The notes: generated by a model from the sequence alone, not told the origin. A stretch of 64,000 nt of DNA from Luteimonas sp. YGD11-2 (GCF_004118975.1 NZ_CP035376.1:1922001-1986000); one strand, 5' to 3'. Positions 18,114 to 27,053 are shown, counted from the stretch's first letter. Numbers and translations: made by a program.

Positions 18114-21080
18114 TTACCAGTCGACGCTGAACGAAAGCTTGAAGTACCGCGTCGGGCCCCGGATCGACAGGCCACGCTGCGCACCCATCGGGTCGTAGTC
18201 GTTCCAGTTGTCCCAGTTGAAGACGTTGAACACGTCGCCGCGGATGCGGAAGCTCAGGTCGGTGCCGGTGTTCCACACCTTCTGCAGTGCCAGGTCGAGC
18301 TGCTTGTACTCGATCGTGCGGTCACCGTAATAGCTGTCGAAGTAGCCGCTCAGCGGACTGGTGAACACGGTGACGTCGCGGGCGACCGGGCTTTCCAGCG
18401 TCAGCTTGCCGGAGAGCGTCAGCCCGCCCCATACGTCGGCGATGCCCGTGGCCACCACGCGATGGCGCGGGATGCCGACCGAGTCGATGAACGGCGCGCC
18501 ATTGAGGTTCGGCAGGTCGAACAGGTAGTGCTCGTCGTTCTGAGCGGCGTTGCCACGGTTCTCCTCGGCATCGCTGTAGGTGTAGGCGAAGGTCATCCCC
18601 CAACCCGAATCGGGCGTATAGGCCTTGTCCACCGACAGCAGGATCGAGTTGAGACGCGTCTCGACGCCGTTGTCGGCAATGATCAGCGTGCCGTAGCCGG
18701 GGATGCGGAAGTCCCAGGGGGAATTGCCGAAATCGGCACCCGGCGGGAAGAAGCTGCCATCCGGACGACGGTTGCCCAGGGTGAACAGGATCCCGTCATA
18801 GCTGCGCACGTGCGACAGCGTCACCGAGGTCATCCACTCGTGCCCACCCAGAGTGAGCGCGTTGCGCATGCCGAGGCTGAACTGGTCGGAGTACGGCACG
18901 TCCAGGTCGTTGTTCATCAGGTTGACCTCGGCGCCCAGGTTCGGGTTCGCCGCAACCAGTGCATAGAGGTTGTTGATGTCGAGGTACGCCGGATCCCAGG
19001 GGATGCAGGTGGGCCCCGGGGTGCAGGCCGCCCCCGGCACGCCGGTGAAGTCGAAGGTGTAGGTCGGGAACGTGCTCTTGGACTGCTCGAGGGCGATGTA
19101 GTCGAACAGGTTGCGGTCGTAGGCCCGGCCGGCGCCGCCGAAGATCACATGGCGCTGGTCGGCGTTGATGTCGTAGGAGAAGCCCAGCCGTGGCTGCCAC
19201 GCACCCTTGAACGCACTGCGGTTGTTGCCGCTGCTGATGTAGTCCTCGATGTCGTAGTCGGCGTTGTCGAGGTTGCTCCAGGTCCGCAGCGCGTTGGCCA
19301 GCCCGGCCGGCGTCACGTAGTTCTCGTACCCTTCGGTCTTCTCGTAATCCCAACGGACGCCGAGGTTGAGGGTCAGGTGCTCGTTGACCTCCCAGTCGTC
19401 CTGGATATAGATGCCGAACTGCCGGTTCGGCGAATTGACCGTGCGGTCCTCGAAGCCCGGCAACGGTGCGCCGAAGCGCACCCGGTTGGGCACGAACGAC
19501 GCCAGCGTGGTGTTGCCGGCGGCAAGATTGGCCAGGTAGTCGATCTCGAGCTGCTGGTTGTAGGGCTGCTGCTCGAGCGAATCGAGTTCGACGTCCTTGT
19601 ACTTGATGCCCATCTTGACGGCGTGGCCTTCCCAGCCGAAGAACGTCAGATCGTTCTGGAACGACCACCCCTTCTGGCCCTTGTTCTGGAAGTCTTCGCC
19701 GCCGCCGTAGTTGACCAGCGTGCCGCGGCCGATGGCCTCCGGAAGGTGCAGGCGGTAGCCCGGGCCGAGGGTGATGGCGCGCGGGTTCCAGTACGCGTCC
19801 TCATAGGTGACGTGCGCATCGTTGAGCCAGTTCTCGGCACTGAACTGGTGGCGCAGGTCGAGGCGCGTTTCCTCGTTGTTCTTCGCGCTGCCGAACGACG
19901 GCGTGTTCGGGCCGTCGCCGATCCCGGTGATTTCGGTCTCGTCGCGACGCTTGGCCGTGAGTTCCAGCAGCTGCTCGTCGTTGATCTGCCAGCTGAGCTT
20001 GCCGAAGTACAGGTCACTGTCGAACGGGCGGTTCGCGGTGCCGAGCAGGCCCTCCACTTCCGGGATCAGTGGCACCGGAAAATTGGTGGTCGTGCCCAGG
20101 CGCACCTCGCGCGGATCGACGATCTCCTTTGCCTCGTAGGTCACGAAGAAGTGCAGGCGATCGCGCAGGATCGGCCCACCGAGCGCGACGCCGTACTGCT
20201 CCGAGCGCGAGGGAATCTTCTCTCCGCGCTCCAGCTCCGAGGGCGTCGACGCCCGCCAGTCATCGCCCGTGCGGTCCCAGAAGAAGCTGCCTTCGAACTC
20301 GTTGGTGCCGGAACGGGTCACAGCGGTGACCGCAGCGCTGCTGATCTGGTCGTACTCGGCCTTGTAGTTCGAGGTGATGACCTTGTACTCGCCGATCGCC
20401 AGCTGCGGGAAGGGATTGCCGCGGGTCGAATCCTGGCTGCTCACGCCACCCTTGGTGACGTAGTTTTTCTGGCCCACGCCATCGATATAGACGTTGACGC
20501 CGTTCGCCGACTGCGCGCCGCTGCGCAGCTGCGTCGAACCGTCGGCACGCTCGACGAAGGTCATGCCGGGCACGGTGTCGGCGAAGGCGAGGAAGTTGCG
20601 CGAGCCCTGCGGCAGCATCTCGATCTGGCGTGGCGAGACATAGGTGGCCACTTCGGACGTGCGGGTTTCCGCCATCCGCGTTCCGGTCACCACCACGGTG
20701 TCCATGTCGGTCGCCTGCTGTGGGCCGGTTTCGGCCACGCCACCCACGCCGAGGTCCAGGGTCGCGGTCTGGCCGACGCGCAGGGTCACCGTTTCCGACG
20801 TGGTCTGGCCGTTGGCGGTCACGTCGATGCGATAGGTCCCCGGCGGCAGGCCGGCGAGGTTATAGCTGCCGTTTGCACCCACCTGCGCGCTGCGGGTCAG
20901 GCCGGTGCCGGTGTTGGTCGCGGTCACGCGCGCGTCGGCAGCGGGCGCGGAGTCCACCGATACCTGACCGCGCAGGGTGGCCGCCGTCGACTGGGCCAGA
21001 GCCACGGGTGCCGAAAGTGCGAGCGCGCTGCCAAGTGCACAGCTCAACAGGGTGCGACGCAGGACGCGGGAAGCGTTCAT
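18114..21080 (-). CDS. TonB-dependent outer-membrane receptor with N-terminal carboxypeptidase-regulatory-like domain
   Basis: A 988-residue outer-membrane transporter. It has a cleaved signal peptide (ALSAPVALAQS, cleavage near residue 28) and an Ig-like domain (about 33-110, TLRGQVSVDSAPAADARVTA). The plug domain contains VVVTGTRMAETRTSEVATYV and SRNFLAFADTVPG. A long beta-barrel ends in YFKLSFSVDW, with the terminal aromatic residue needed for barrel assembly. The Oar-like layout is common in xanthomonad receptors for plant-derived glycans. ATG 21080 was chosen because it begins the signal peptide. It lies between the LacI gene and the uptake operon, all on the minus strand; the context suggests it imports the glycan oligomers that the periplasmic proteins then process. 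No clear copy of the operator precedes it. Confidence 0.93.
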   Translation of the reverse strand: MNASRVLRRTLLSCALGSALALSAPVALAQSTAATLRGQVSVDSAPAADARVTATNTGTGLTRSAQVGANGSYNLAGLPPGTYRIDVTANGQTTSETVTLRVGQTATLDLGVGGVAETGPQQATDMDTVVVTGTRMAETRTSEVATYVSPRQIEMLPQGSRNFLAFADTVPGMTFVERADGSTQLRSGAQSANGVNVYIDGVGQKNYVTKGGVSSQDSTRGNPFPQLAIGEYKVITSNYKAEYDQISSAAVTAVTRSGTNEFEGSFFWDRTGDDWRASTPSELERGEKIPSRSEQYGVALGGPILRDRLHFFVTYEAKEIVDPREVRLGTTTNFPVPLIPEVEGLLGTANRPFDSDLYFGKLSWQINDEQLLELTAKRRDETEITGIGDGPNTPSFGSAKNNEETRLDLRHQFSAENWLNDAHVTYEDAYWNPRAITLGPGYRLHLPEAIGRGTLVNYGGGEDFQNKGQKGWSFQNDLTFFGWEGHAVKMGIKYKDVELDSLEQQPYNQQLEIDYLANLAAGNTTLASFVPNRVRFGAPLPGFEDRTVNSPNRQFGIYIQDDWEVNEHLTLNLGVRWDYEKTEGYENYVTPAGLANALRTWSNLDNADYDIEDYISSGNNRSAFKGAWQPRLGFSYDINADQRHVIFGGAGRAYDRNLFDYIALEQSKSTFPTYTFDFTGVPGAACTPGPTCIPWDPAYLDINNLYALVAANPNLGAEVNLMNNDLDVPYSDQFSLGMRNALTLGGHEWMTSVTLSHVRSYDGILFTLGNRRPDGSFFPPGADFGNSPWDFRIPGYGTLIIADNGVETRLNSILLSVDKAYTPDSGWGMTFAYTYSDAEENRGNAAQNDEHYLFDLPNLNGAPFIDSVGIPRHRVVATGIADVWGGLTLSGKLTLESPVARDVTVFTSPLSGYFDSYYGDRTIEYKQLDLALQKVWNTGTDLSFRIRGDVFNVFNWDNWNDYDPMGAQRGLSIRGPTRYFKLSFSVDW

Positions 21081-21175
21081 GGGGGAAGTTCCTTGGGGAG
21101 GTACGTTCGAAGTGCTAAGGCGCCGTGAAACGTTCAGCTCGGTGAAAGAGACCACCGGCGATGTGCATGCGGCGT

Positions 21176-22174
21176 CTAGATGCGTGGGCGCGTTCCGCAG
21201 GACTGACGCACCACCAGTTCCACTTCCAGCCGCTCGGTCGTGGCCGGGAGCTCCGGATCGCCCAGCCTGGCCAGCAGTGCGCGCAGTGCGCGCCCACCGA
21301 GCGCGGCGATATCCACGCGCATGGTGGTCAGCCCGGGATGCACGTAACGGGCAAGCGGGATGTCGTCGAAACCGGCCAGGGCGATGTCCTGCGGCACCTG
21401 CACGCCAGCCTGGTTGAAGGCGAACAGGCAGCCCAGCGCCATCATGTCGTTGGCGGCGAACACCGCGTCGGGGCGTTCGCCCGACGCCACCAGCGCCCGT
21501 CCGGCGGCATACCCGGAGGCCTCGTCGAAATCGCCCGGCAGCACCCAGGGCTCCCCGCCGCCATCCTCGGCGAGGGCGTCCCGGTAGCCACGCAGGCGCT
21601 CGTGAGCGTCGAAGTTGTCGGCGGGCCCGGCGATGAAGGCGATGCGCCTGTGCCCCGCCGCGAGCAGATGCCGCGTCATCGCGCGCGCGCCCTGGTAGCT
21701 GTCGACGTCGAGCGCGGGCAGCCCTGCACGTGCACCACTGTTGAGCAGCACGGCCGGCATCCCCAGCGCCTGCCCCGCGAGCGGATCGGCATCGGCGACA
21801 AAGGGCGACATCAGCAGCAGGCCGTCGACGCGCCCGCGCATGGCCCGCAGCGCGGCGCCCTGCTCGTCGGGATTGCCGTGGTAGCTCGAGACCAGGAGGT
21901 GGCGGCCGGCCTCGCGGGCGACCGCATCGATGCCGCGCATCAGCTCGGAAAAGAACTCGCCGTAGAGGTCCGGCAGCACCACGCCGATGGTCTGCGTGCG
22001 CCGGCTGCTGAGGCTGCGCGCGGCATGGTGCGGGCTGTACTGCAGCCGGTCGGCGACCTCCAGCACGCGCTGGCGGACATCAGGGGCCACGTTCTCGTGG
22101 CCGTTGAGCGCCCGCGACACGGTGGCCACGGATACATTGGCCTCGCGCGCGACATCTTTGATGGTGATGCTCAC
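21176..22174 (-). CDS. LacI/GalR-family transcriptional regulator
   Basis: A 332-residue DNA-binding repressor of sugar genes. The helix-turn-helix covers residues 2-25 (ITIKDVAREANVSVATVSRA), followed by the hinge helix (YSPHHAARSLSSRRT) and a periplasmic-binding-like effector domain from about residue 60 (TIGVVLPDLYGEFFSELMRG). The start is GTG 22174, giving VSITIKDVA, the normal family N-terminus; the open frame upstream runs through the promoter and is not coding. It is next to the TonB receptor and divergent from nothing, and the operator inside its own promoter predicts autoregulation. The effector sugar is unknown. Confidence 0.95.
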   Translation of the reverse strand: MSITIKDVAREANVSVATVSRALNGHENVAPDVRQRVLEVADRLQYSPHHAARSLSSRRTQTIGVVLPDLYGEFFSELMRGIDAVAREAGRHLLVSSYHGNPDEQGAALRAMRGRVDGLLLMSPFVADADPLAGQALGMPAVLLNSGARAGLPALDVDSYQGARAMTRHLLAAGHRRIAFIAGPADNFDAHERLRGYRDALAEDGGGEPWVLPGDFDEASGYAAGRALVASGERPDAVFAANDMMALGCLFAFNQAGVQVPQDIALAGFDDIPLARYVHPGLTTMRVDIAALGGRALRALLARLGDPELPATTERLEVELVVRQSCGTRPRI

Positions 22175-22206
22175 CCGCCCTCCGAAGCTGGGTGCACAGG
22201 GCGCGG

Positions 22207-22235
22207 ACTGTAAGCGCTTGCAGACATCTCTGCAA
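22207..22235 (-). promoter_or_regulatory. Promoter of the LacI gene overlapped by its operator
   Basis: On the minus strand TTGCAG (22235-22230) and TACAGT (22212-22207) are exactly 17 bp apart, matching -35 and -10 elements. The near-perfect operator CTGTAAGCGCTTGCAG (22208-22223) lies across the -10 and spacer, and a second perfect inverted repeat with 7-bp arms (TTGCAGA, CATC, TCTGCAA; 22218-22235) overlaps the -35. The layout predicts that the repressor limits its own expression; a second regulator could use the upstream repeat. Confidence 0.6.
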
Positions 22236-22324
22236 AAGTGTCGCACCACCGCCATGCACCGCTGTGCGACGCGGCTGCGCCGGCCGTGGTGCACGTCGTC
22301 ATCCGTCGCGCCAATGCCGTGACC

Positions 22325-22624
22325 TCAGGGCAGCACGCGCCGGAACGGCCGCACCTCGACGCGGTCATAGACCCCAGCGGCGATATACGGATCGGCGTCG
22401 GCCCAGGCGCGGGCAGCGTCGAGCGAGTCGAATTCGGCCACCACCAGGCTGCCGCTGAAACCGGCCGGGCCCGGGTCCTCGGCATCGATCCGCGGGCACG
22501 GGCCGGCGAGCAGCAGGCGGCCGGCGTCGCGCAGTGCGACCAGCCGTTCCACGTGTGCCGGGCGCGCTTCGAGCCGCTGCGCGAGCACGTCGTCACCGTC
22601 GTAACCTTCGATCGCATACCACAT
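22325..22624 (-). CDS. YciI-like protein
   Basis: A 99-residue cytoplasmic protein of the YciI family (ferredoxin-like alpha+beta fold, dimeric). It begins [13 protein letters not shown], contains the family pattern [22 protein letters not shown], and has the [20 protein letters not shown] segment with the conserved Asp-Pro. Family biochemistry is poorly known; some members act in degradative pathways. ATG 22624 gives the standard family start; a start four residues earlier (22636) is possible. It stands alone between the LacI promoter region and scpA. Confidence 0.9.
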   Translation of the reverse strand: MWYAIEGYDGDDVLAQRLEARPAHVERLVALRDAGRLLLAGPCPRIDAEDPGPAGFSGSLVVAEFDSLDAARAWADADPYIAAGVYDRVEVRPFRRVLP

Positions 22625-23019
22625 GGCGCGGGGCATCCTGGCTGTCGGGGCGCGGTAGTGTACGGATGCGGCCCGCGGCTGGCACCGGTGCGGCACGGTC
22701 CTGCATGCCCGCGCGTGGATAAACCCGCGACGGGCGCATGCTGGACAGCCGCGCGGGGAGCCCGTAGGCTAGCCCGGAGCTTCGAGACCCGACCGCAGCG
22801 GCCGTCGCAACTGGACGTCCGATCCGCTGCCCGTCACGGTCCCGCCCGACGCCCTTTCCGCCATCGCACCGCCCACCGACCGGGTGATGTGGCCAGTGGC
22901 GTCCGGCCGCCAAGTCCAGTCGTCACCGGCCCTGCCCCACAGCGGCCAGCCGGCCGGGTGCGCATATTGGCAGCCGCACATTCGGACACCTGGCCGGCCC
23001 GGAGGGGGCCGCATCGCGA
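22625..23019. other. 395-bp intergenic region upstream of scpA
   Basis: No gene on either strand fits the codon pattern of its neighbours, and I see no RNA gene or strong repeat. It should hold the promoters of the divergent YciI-like gene and scpA, but no convincing -35/-10 pair stands out. The region is GC-rich throughout. Confidence 0.4.
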
Positions 23020-23937
23020 ATGACACAACCCGGCCTACCCGCCGCCGCTGCCGCGGAATCCAACCCGAATGCCCCTCCGCAACAGCAGGAGATGCCGCTC
23101 GCGGTGGTGCATGGCCAGCCGGTGCTGCAGATTCCGCAGGACCTGTACATCCCGCCGGATGCACTCGAGGTCATCCTCGATGCGTTCGAAGGGCCGCTGG
23201 ACCTGCTGCTGTACCTGATCCGCCGGCAGAACCTCGACATCCTCGACATCCCGGTCGCGGAGATCACCCGGCAGTACGTCGCCTACATCAACGTCATGCA
23301 GGACCTGCGGTTCGAACTGGCCGCCGAGTACCTGGTGATGGCCGCCATCCTCGCCGAGATCAAGTCGCGCATGCTGTTGCCGCGGCCGCCCAGCGAGGAA
23401 GGCGAGGAAGACGATCCGCGTGCGGAACTGGTGCGCCGACTGCAGGAGTACGAACGTTTCAAGCAGGCTGCCGAGGACATCGACCGCCTGCCGCGCATGG
23501 AGCGCGACACCGCGACGGTGTCGGTCGACATCCCCGACCGCGCCACGGTGCGCCTGCCGCCGCCGGTGGACCTGCCGGAGCTGCTGCTGGCCCTGCACGA
23601 CGTGCTCAAGCGTGCGGAGCTGTTCACCGGCCATGCGATCCGGCGTGATGCCCTCAGTGTCCGCCAGCGCATGGGCGAAGTGCTGAGCCGACTCGAGGAC
23701 GGCGCGTTCCACCGCTTCGAATCGTTGTTCGACGCGCACGAAGGCAAGCTCGGGGTGGTCGTCACCCTGCTCTCGCTGCTCGAGCTCACCAAGGAGCGCC
23801 TGCTCGAACTGGTGCAGGACGCGCCGCTCGCGCCGATCTACGTGAAGTCGCTGGCCACCCGCGACGGCAAGGCACCCGTCAGCCTGGTCAGCGAGTTCGA
23901 CGAGGACATCGAGGACGCATCCGATTCCGGCGCATGA
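23020..23937 (+). CDS. scpA: Segregation and condensation protein A (kleisin)
   Basis: Kleisin subunit that bridges the SMC ATPase and ScpB in the chromosome-condensing complex. The 305-residue protein has the N-terminal SMC-binding region FEGPLDLLLYLIRRQNLDILDIPVAEITRQYVAYI (about 66-98), the AAEYLVMAAILAEIKSRMLLP helix and a C-terminal winged-helix domain (ELTKERLLELVQ). The first 55 residues are Pro/Gln/Ala-rich and longer than in Bacillus. scpB follows after 66 bp and the two are functionally paired. No SMC gene is present in the window. Confidence 0.94.
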   Translation: MTQPGLPAAAAAESNPNAPPQQQEMPLAVVHGQPVLQIPQDLYIPPDALEVILDAFEGPLDLLLYLIRRQNLDILDIPVAEITRQYVAYINVMQDLRFELAAEYLVMAAILAEIKSRMLLPRPPSEEGEEDDPRAELVRRLQEYERFKQAAEDIDRLPRMERDTATVSVDIPDRATVRLPPPVDLPELLLALHDVLKRAELFTGHAIRRDALSVRQRMGEVLSRLEDGAFHRFESLFDAHEGKLGVVVTLLSLLELTKERLLELVQDAPLAPIYVKSLATRDGKAPVSLVSEFDEDIEDASDSGA

Positions 23938-24003
23938 GCTGCGCGGTCCGGATCGCCCCTCGCGACACACACCGCGGCCAATCGCCGCATCACGATCGAT
24001 GAC

Positions 24004-24834
24004 ATGGACCAGACACTGATCAACCGCATCGTCGAGGCCGCCCTGCTGGCCGCGAACCAGCCGCTGGGCGTGGCCCAGCTGCGGGGACTGTTCACCGTCG
24101 ACGAGCCGGCACCCGAAGGTGCCGTCGAGCAGGCACTGCACGATCTGCAGGCCGCCTGCACCGGGCGCGGCGTGGAACTGGTGGAGGTCGCCTCCGGGTG
24201 GCGCTACCAGGTGAAAGCCGACGTCCATGCCTGGGTTGCGCGGCTGTGGACCGAGCGCCAGACCCGCTACACCCGCGCCACCCTGGAAACACTGGCGCTG
24301 ATCGCCTACCGCCAGCCGATCACCCGTGGCGAGATCGAGCAGGTCCGCGGCGTGGCCACCAGCAGCAACATGATCAAGGCGCTGGAAGAGCGCGAGTGGA
24401 TCCGCGTGGTCGGCCACCGCGACATTCCCGGCCGGCCGGAACTGCTCGGCACCACCAAGGCGTTCCTGGACTATTTCGGCCTCAAGCGCCTGGACGACCT
24501 GCCACCATTGTCCGAACTCAAGGATTTCGGCGAGCTCGAACCGCAGCTCGACCTCGGCGACCGCACCCCGTCACCCGATGGCGCGATGCCGCTGGGCGAC
24601 ACCCCGCTCGACGCCGACGACAGCATCAGCGCTGCCGGGCGCAGCGACGACATCCCTGACACGACGCCGGACGCGGATCCGCGGCCCGACGACGACCCCG
24701 ACGCGGCATCGACGATGCCCGACGTGACCCCCGATTCCCTGGACGGGAGCGCCGACACCGGCGCGTCCGACCTGGAACCCACCGAAACGAATACCGCCCT
24801 CGCCGAAGACGGCGACAGCACCCGGAGTCAATAG
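24004..24834 (+). CDS. scpB: Segregation and condensation protein B
   Basis: Dimeric winged-helix protein that stabilises ScpA on SMC. In 276 residues it shows both winged-helix domains within about the first 165: MDQTLINRIVEAALLAANQPL, then TRATLETLALIAYRQPITRGEIEQVRG, with the ending LLGTTKAFLDYFGLKRLDDLP typical of the family. The last 100 or so residues are Asp/Ser/Pro/Thr-rich, strongly acidic and probably disordered. ATG 24004 lies 66 bp after scpA, and its TAG stop directly abuts the next start, so scpA, scpB and rluB are probably one transcript. Confidence 0.94.
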   Translation: MDQTLINRIVEAALLAANQPLGVAQLRGLFTVDEPAPEGAVEQALHDLQAACTGRGVELVEVASGWRYQVKADVHAWVARLWTERQTRYTRATLETLALIAYRQPITRGEIEQVRGVATSSNMIKALEEREWIRVVGHRDIPGRPELLGTTKAFLDYFGLKRLDDLPPLSELKDFGELEPQLDLGDRTPSPDGAMPLGDTPLDADDSISAAGRSDDIPDTTPDADPRPDDDPDAASTMPDVTPDSLDGSADTGASDLEPTETNTALAEDGDSTRSQ

Positions 24835-26508
24835 ATGAACGACAACACCCCCGCCCAGGACAAGGGCACCCGCAAGCTTTCCCTCAAGCGCGACGCCGAC
24901 ACCACGCCCGCGCCGCGGCTGGAGGAGCGCCTGCACAAGGTGCTCGCGCAGGCGGGCCTCGGCTCGCGCCGCGCGCTCGAGCAGCGCATCGCCGAAGGCA
25001 TGGTCAAGGTCAACGGCGAGCCGGCGCAGACCGGCATGAGCGTGGGCAGCGGCGACCGCATCGAGATCGATGGCCGCAGCTTCGTCGCCAGCGCGCTGAC
25101 GGAACCGGCCCGCGTGCTGATCTACAACAAGCCCGAGGGCGAGGTCACCACCCGCGAGGACCCCGAAGGCCGTCCGACCATCTTCGACGCGCTGCCGGTG
25201 CTCAAGGGCGCGCGCTGGATCGCCATCGGCCGCCTCGACATCAACACCACCGGCCTGCTGCTGCTCACCACCGACGGCGAGCTGGCCAACGCGATGATGC
25301 ACCCGTCCTACGAGGTCGAGCGCGAGTACGTCTGCCGCGTGCGCGCCCCCGAGGGCGAGGACGTGGTGTCGGACAAGATCGTCGACCGCCTCAAGCGCGG
25401 CGTGGCACTGGACGACGGCCCGGCGAAGTTCGACGAGATCGAGCGCATCGGTGGCACCGACTCGCACGACTGGTTCCGCGTGGTGGTCAAGGAAGGCCGC
25501 AACCGCGAGGTGCGCCGCCTGTGGGAATCGCAGGGCTGCCAGGTCAGCCGCCTCAAGCGCACCCGCTACGGGCGCATCGCCCTGCCGCAGCCGTTGCTGC
25601 GCGGGCAGTCGCAGGAGCTTGCCGCCACCCAGGTCGAGGAACTGCGCCGCGAACTGAAGCTCGAGGAAGGCCCGCCGCCGGCGCTGACGCTGCAGCAGGT
25701 GATCGGCCAGCGCCGCGCCAGCAAGGCGACCGTGCACATTCCGCGCGAGGCGCGCGGCACCGGCAATGCCTACGTCAACGGCCATACCACGGCCGATGAA
25801 GGGCGCGAGCTGCGCCGCTTCGACCATGTGCGCGAGGACCGCGGCCGCCGTGGCGGCCACAAGCCGCATGGCGGCCTGACGGTGAGTGGCGAAGCCGCCG
25901 CCAAGCAGTCACAGAAGCCGTTCAAGCAGCGCGCCGACAAGCACAACCGCGCGCTGCCGGAAGGCAACCCCGCCGCGTTCCGCAGCTGGTATGTGCCCGA
26001 TGGCGTGGACACCGGCCCGGCCGGTCACCGCAATGCCGACGGCCGCGGGCCGAAGAAGCCCTATGGCAACAAGAAGCGTCCGGGCGGTGGCGGTACCGGC
26101 GGTGGTGGCGGCTACGGCGCTGCGCCGGGCACCGGGCCCAAGCGCGCGCCGCGTGCCCCGCGTCCCTACGGCCACCCGGACAGTGCGCCGGTGTTCCCGT
26201 CCGACCATGGAAACCCCGGCGGCCATGCTGGTGACCGCGGCCGCAACCCGTATCCGCGCGCCGGTGCGGGCCCTGCCCGCGGACCGGCGGGTGGCAATCG
26301 TGGCCCCGGCGGCGGCAAGGGCCCGGGCGGCAATCGCGGGCCCGGTGCCGGGCGTGGGCCGGGCGGTGGACCGGCGGCGGCTCGTGGACCAGGCGGTGGC
26401 AACCGCGGGCCATCGGGCGGCAACCGTGGCCCCGGCGGTGGTGGCCGTGGCCCGGGTGGCGGCGCCGGTCGCCCGGCTCCGCGGGGCCCGCGTGGCGGCA
26501 ACCGCTGA
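24835..26508 (+). CDS. rluB: 23S rRNA pseudouridine synthase (RluB) with long Gly/Arg-rich tail
   Basis: Isomerises a uridine in helix 89-90 of 23S rRNA (position 2605 in E. coli) and acts on pre-ribosomes. Residues about 25-70 are the S4 RNA-binding domain (LHKVLAQAGLGSRRALEQRI). The catalytic domain (about 85-265) carries the active-site aspartate in GRLDINTTGLLLLTTDGEL and the RsuA-like ending VKEGRNREVRRLWESQGC. E. coli RluB is 291 residues; this protein has 557. The extra 290 are basic, then repeat motifs such as GGNRGPGGG and GPGGNRGPGAGRG, resembling RNA-binding RGG tracts. Start ATG 24835 follows the scpB stop directly. Confidence 0.93.
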   Translation: MNDNTPAQDKGTRKLSLKRDADTTPAPRLEERLHKVLAQAGLGSRRALEQRIAEGMVKVNGEPAQTGMSVGSGDRIEIDGRSFVASALTEPARVLIYNKPEGEVTTREDPEGRPTIFDALPVLKGARWIAIGRLDINTTGLLLLTTDGELANAMMHPSYEVEREYVCRVRAPEGEDVVSDKIVDRLKRGVALDDGPAKFDEIERIGGTDSHDWFRVVVKEGRNREVRRLWESQGCQVSRLKRTRYGRIALPQPLLRGQSQELAATQVEELRRELKLEEGPPPALTLQQVIGQRRASKATVHIPREARGTGNAYVNGHTTADEGRELRRFDHVREDRGRRGGHKPHGGLTVSGEAAAKQSQKPFKQRADKHNRALPEGNPAAFRSWYVPDGVDTGPAGHRNADGRGPKKPYGNKKRPGGGGTGGGGGYGAAPGTGPKRAPRAPRPYGHPDSAPVFPSDHGNPGGHAGDRGRNPYPRAGAGPARGPAGGNRGPGGGKGPGGNRGPGAGRGPGGGPAAARGPGGGNRGPSGGNRGPGGGGRGPGGGAGRPAPRGPRGGNR

Positions 26509-26547
26509 TTGCTGAAGACCCGGGAGGTCGCGCCGGGTCGGCGGGAT

Positions 26548-26567
26548 GACACGCCTTATCGCGTGTC
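26548..26567 (+). terminator. Hairpin after rluB
   Basis: GACACGC and GCGTGTC form a perfect 7-bp stem around the loop CTTATC, with an outer, interrupted GGCGGG/CCCCGCC pairing. It lies 40 bp past the rluB stop and has no T-run, so a terminator role is only plausible. The 166-bp gap holds no other recognised element. Confidence 0.35.
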
Positions 26568-26674
26568 GTGAGCCCCGCCGCCGCGACTGACGGCAGGAAT
26601 GGACGTCCAGGCGGCGATGCGCGTTTGGCGCGCCCGGACCGCGCTGACCCTGCGCAGGTCAGCGACGGACGGCG

Positions 26675-26989
26675 TCAGTCCTCGCGGCGCAGGATGGTGT
26701 GCTGGTCGGGTTCCAGCCGGCGCACCCGCCGGATGCTGGCCAGCGGGAGGAAATGCGGCTTCTCGGGCTCGAGGGCATCGTCGAGGCGCAGCACGCCGTT
26801 GGTGCCCTCGTTGCCCTGTGGATCGTGGAACATCTGCAGCGTGGGCTTGATCGCGACCGCGCCCGTCAGCACGCGCCCGTCATCGAGCTCCACTTCCACC
26901 CGCGCCTCCTCGTCGAGCACGAGGATCATCGCCTTGATCCGTTCGATCTCCGCCTGATCGGTCACCACACGCTCGGCGAACTGGGCCAT
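26675..26989 (-). CDS. DUF3247 family protein (Sm-like fold)
   Basis: A 104-residue cytoplasmic protein of a family largely limited to xanthomonads. It starts MAQFAERVVTDQAEIERIK and contains a beta-rich core: VEVELDDGRVLTGAVAIKPTLQMF, then NGVLRLDD and HFLPLASIRRVRRLE. From memory, a Xanthomonas campestris homologue was solved as an Sm-like fold; RNA binding has not, to my knowledge, been shown. It is convergent with rluB. Function unknown; the family presence is a taxonomic marker for this window. Confidence 0.8.
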   Translation of the reverse strand: MAQFAERVVTDQAEIERIKAMILVLDEEARVEVELDDGRVLTGAVAIKPTLQMFHDPQGNEGTNGVLRLDDALEPEKPHFLPLASIRRVRRLEPDQHTILRRED

Positions 26990-27053
26990 GACGGTCTCCT
27001 GCTGGGAAAGACCGTCACTACACCCCGCCGGCCGTCAATGCCGCGGCAACGCC

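Noticed and set aside
21125..21137. TGAAACGTTCA upstream of the TonB receptor as a fourth LacI operator
   Set aside because: The half-sites are out of register by one base and share only part of the consensus; it may be chance or a different regulator's site.
26280..26508. CRISPR-like or tandem DNA repeat at the 3' end of rluB
   Set aside because: The repetition comes from Gly/Arg/Pro codons in frame; units vary in length and there are no spacers.
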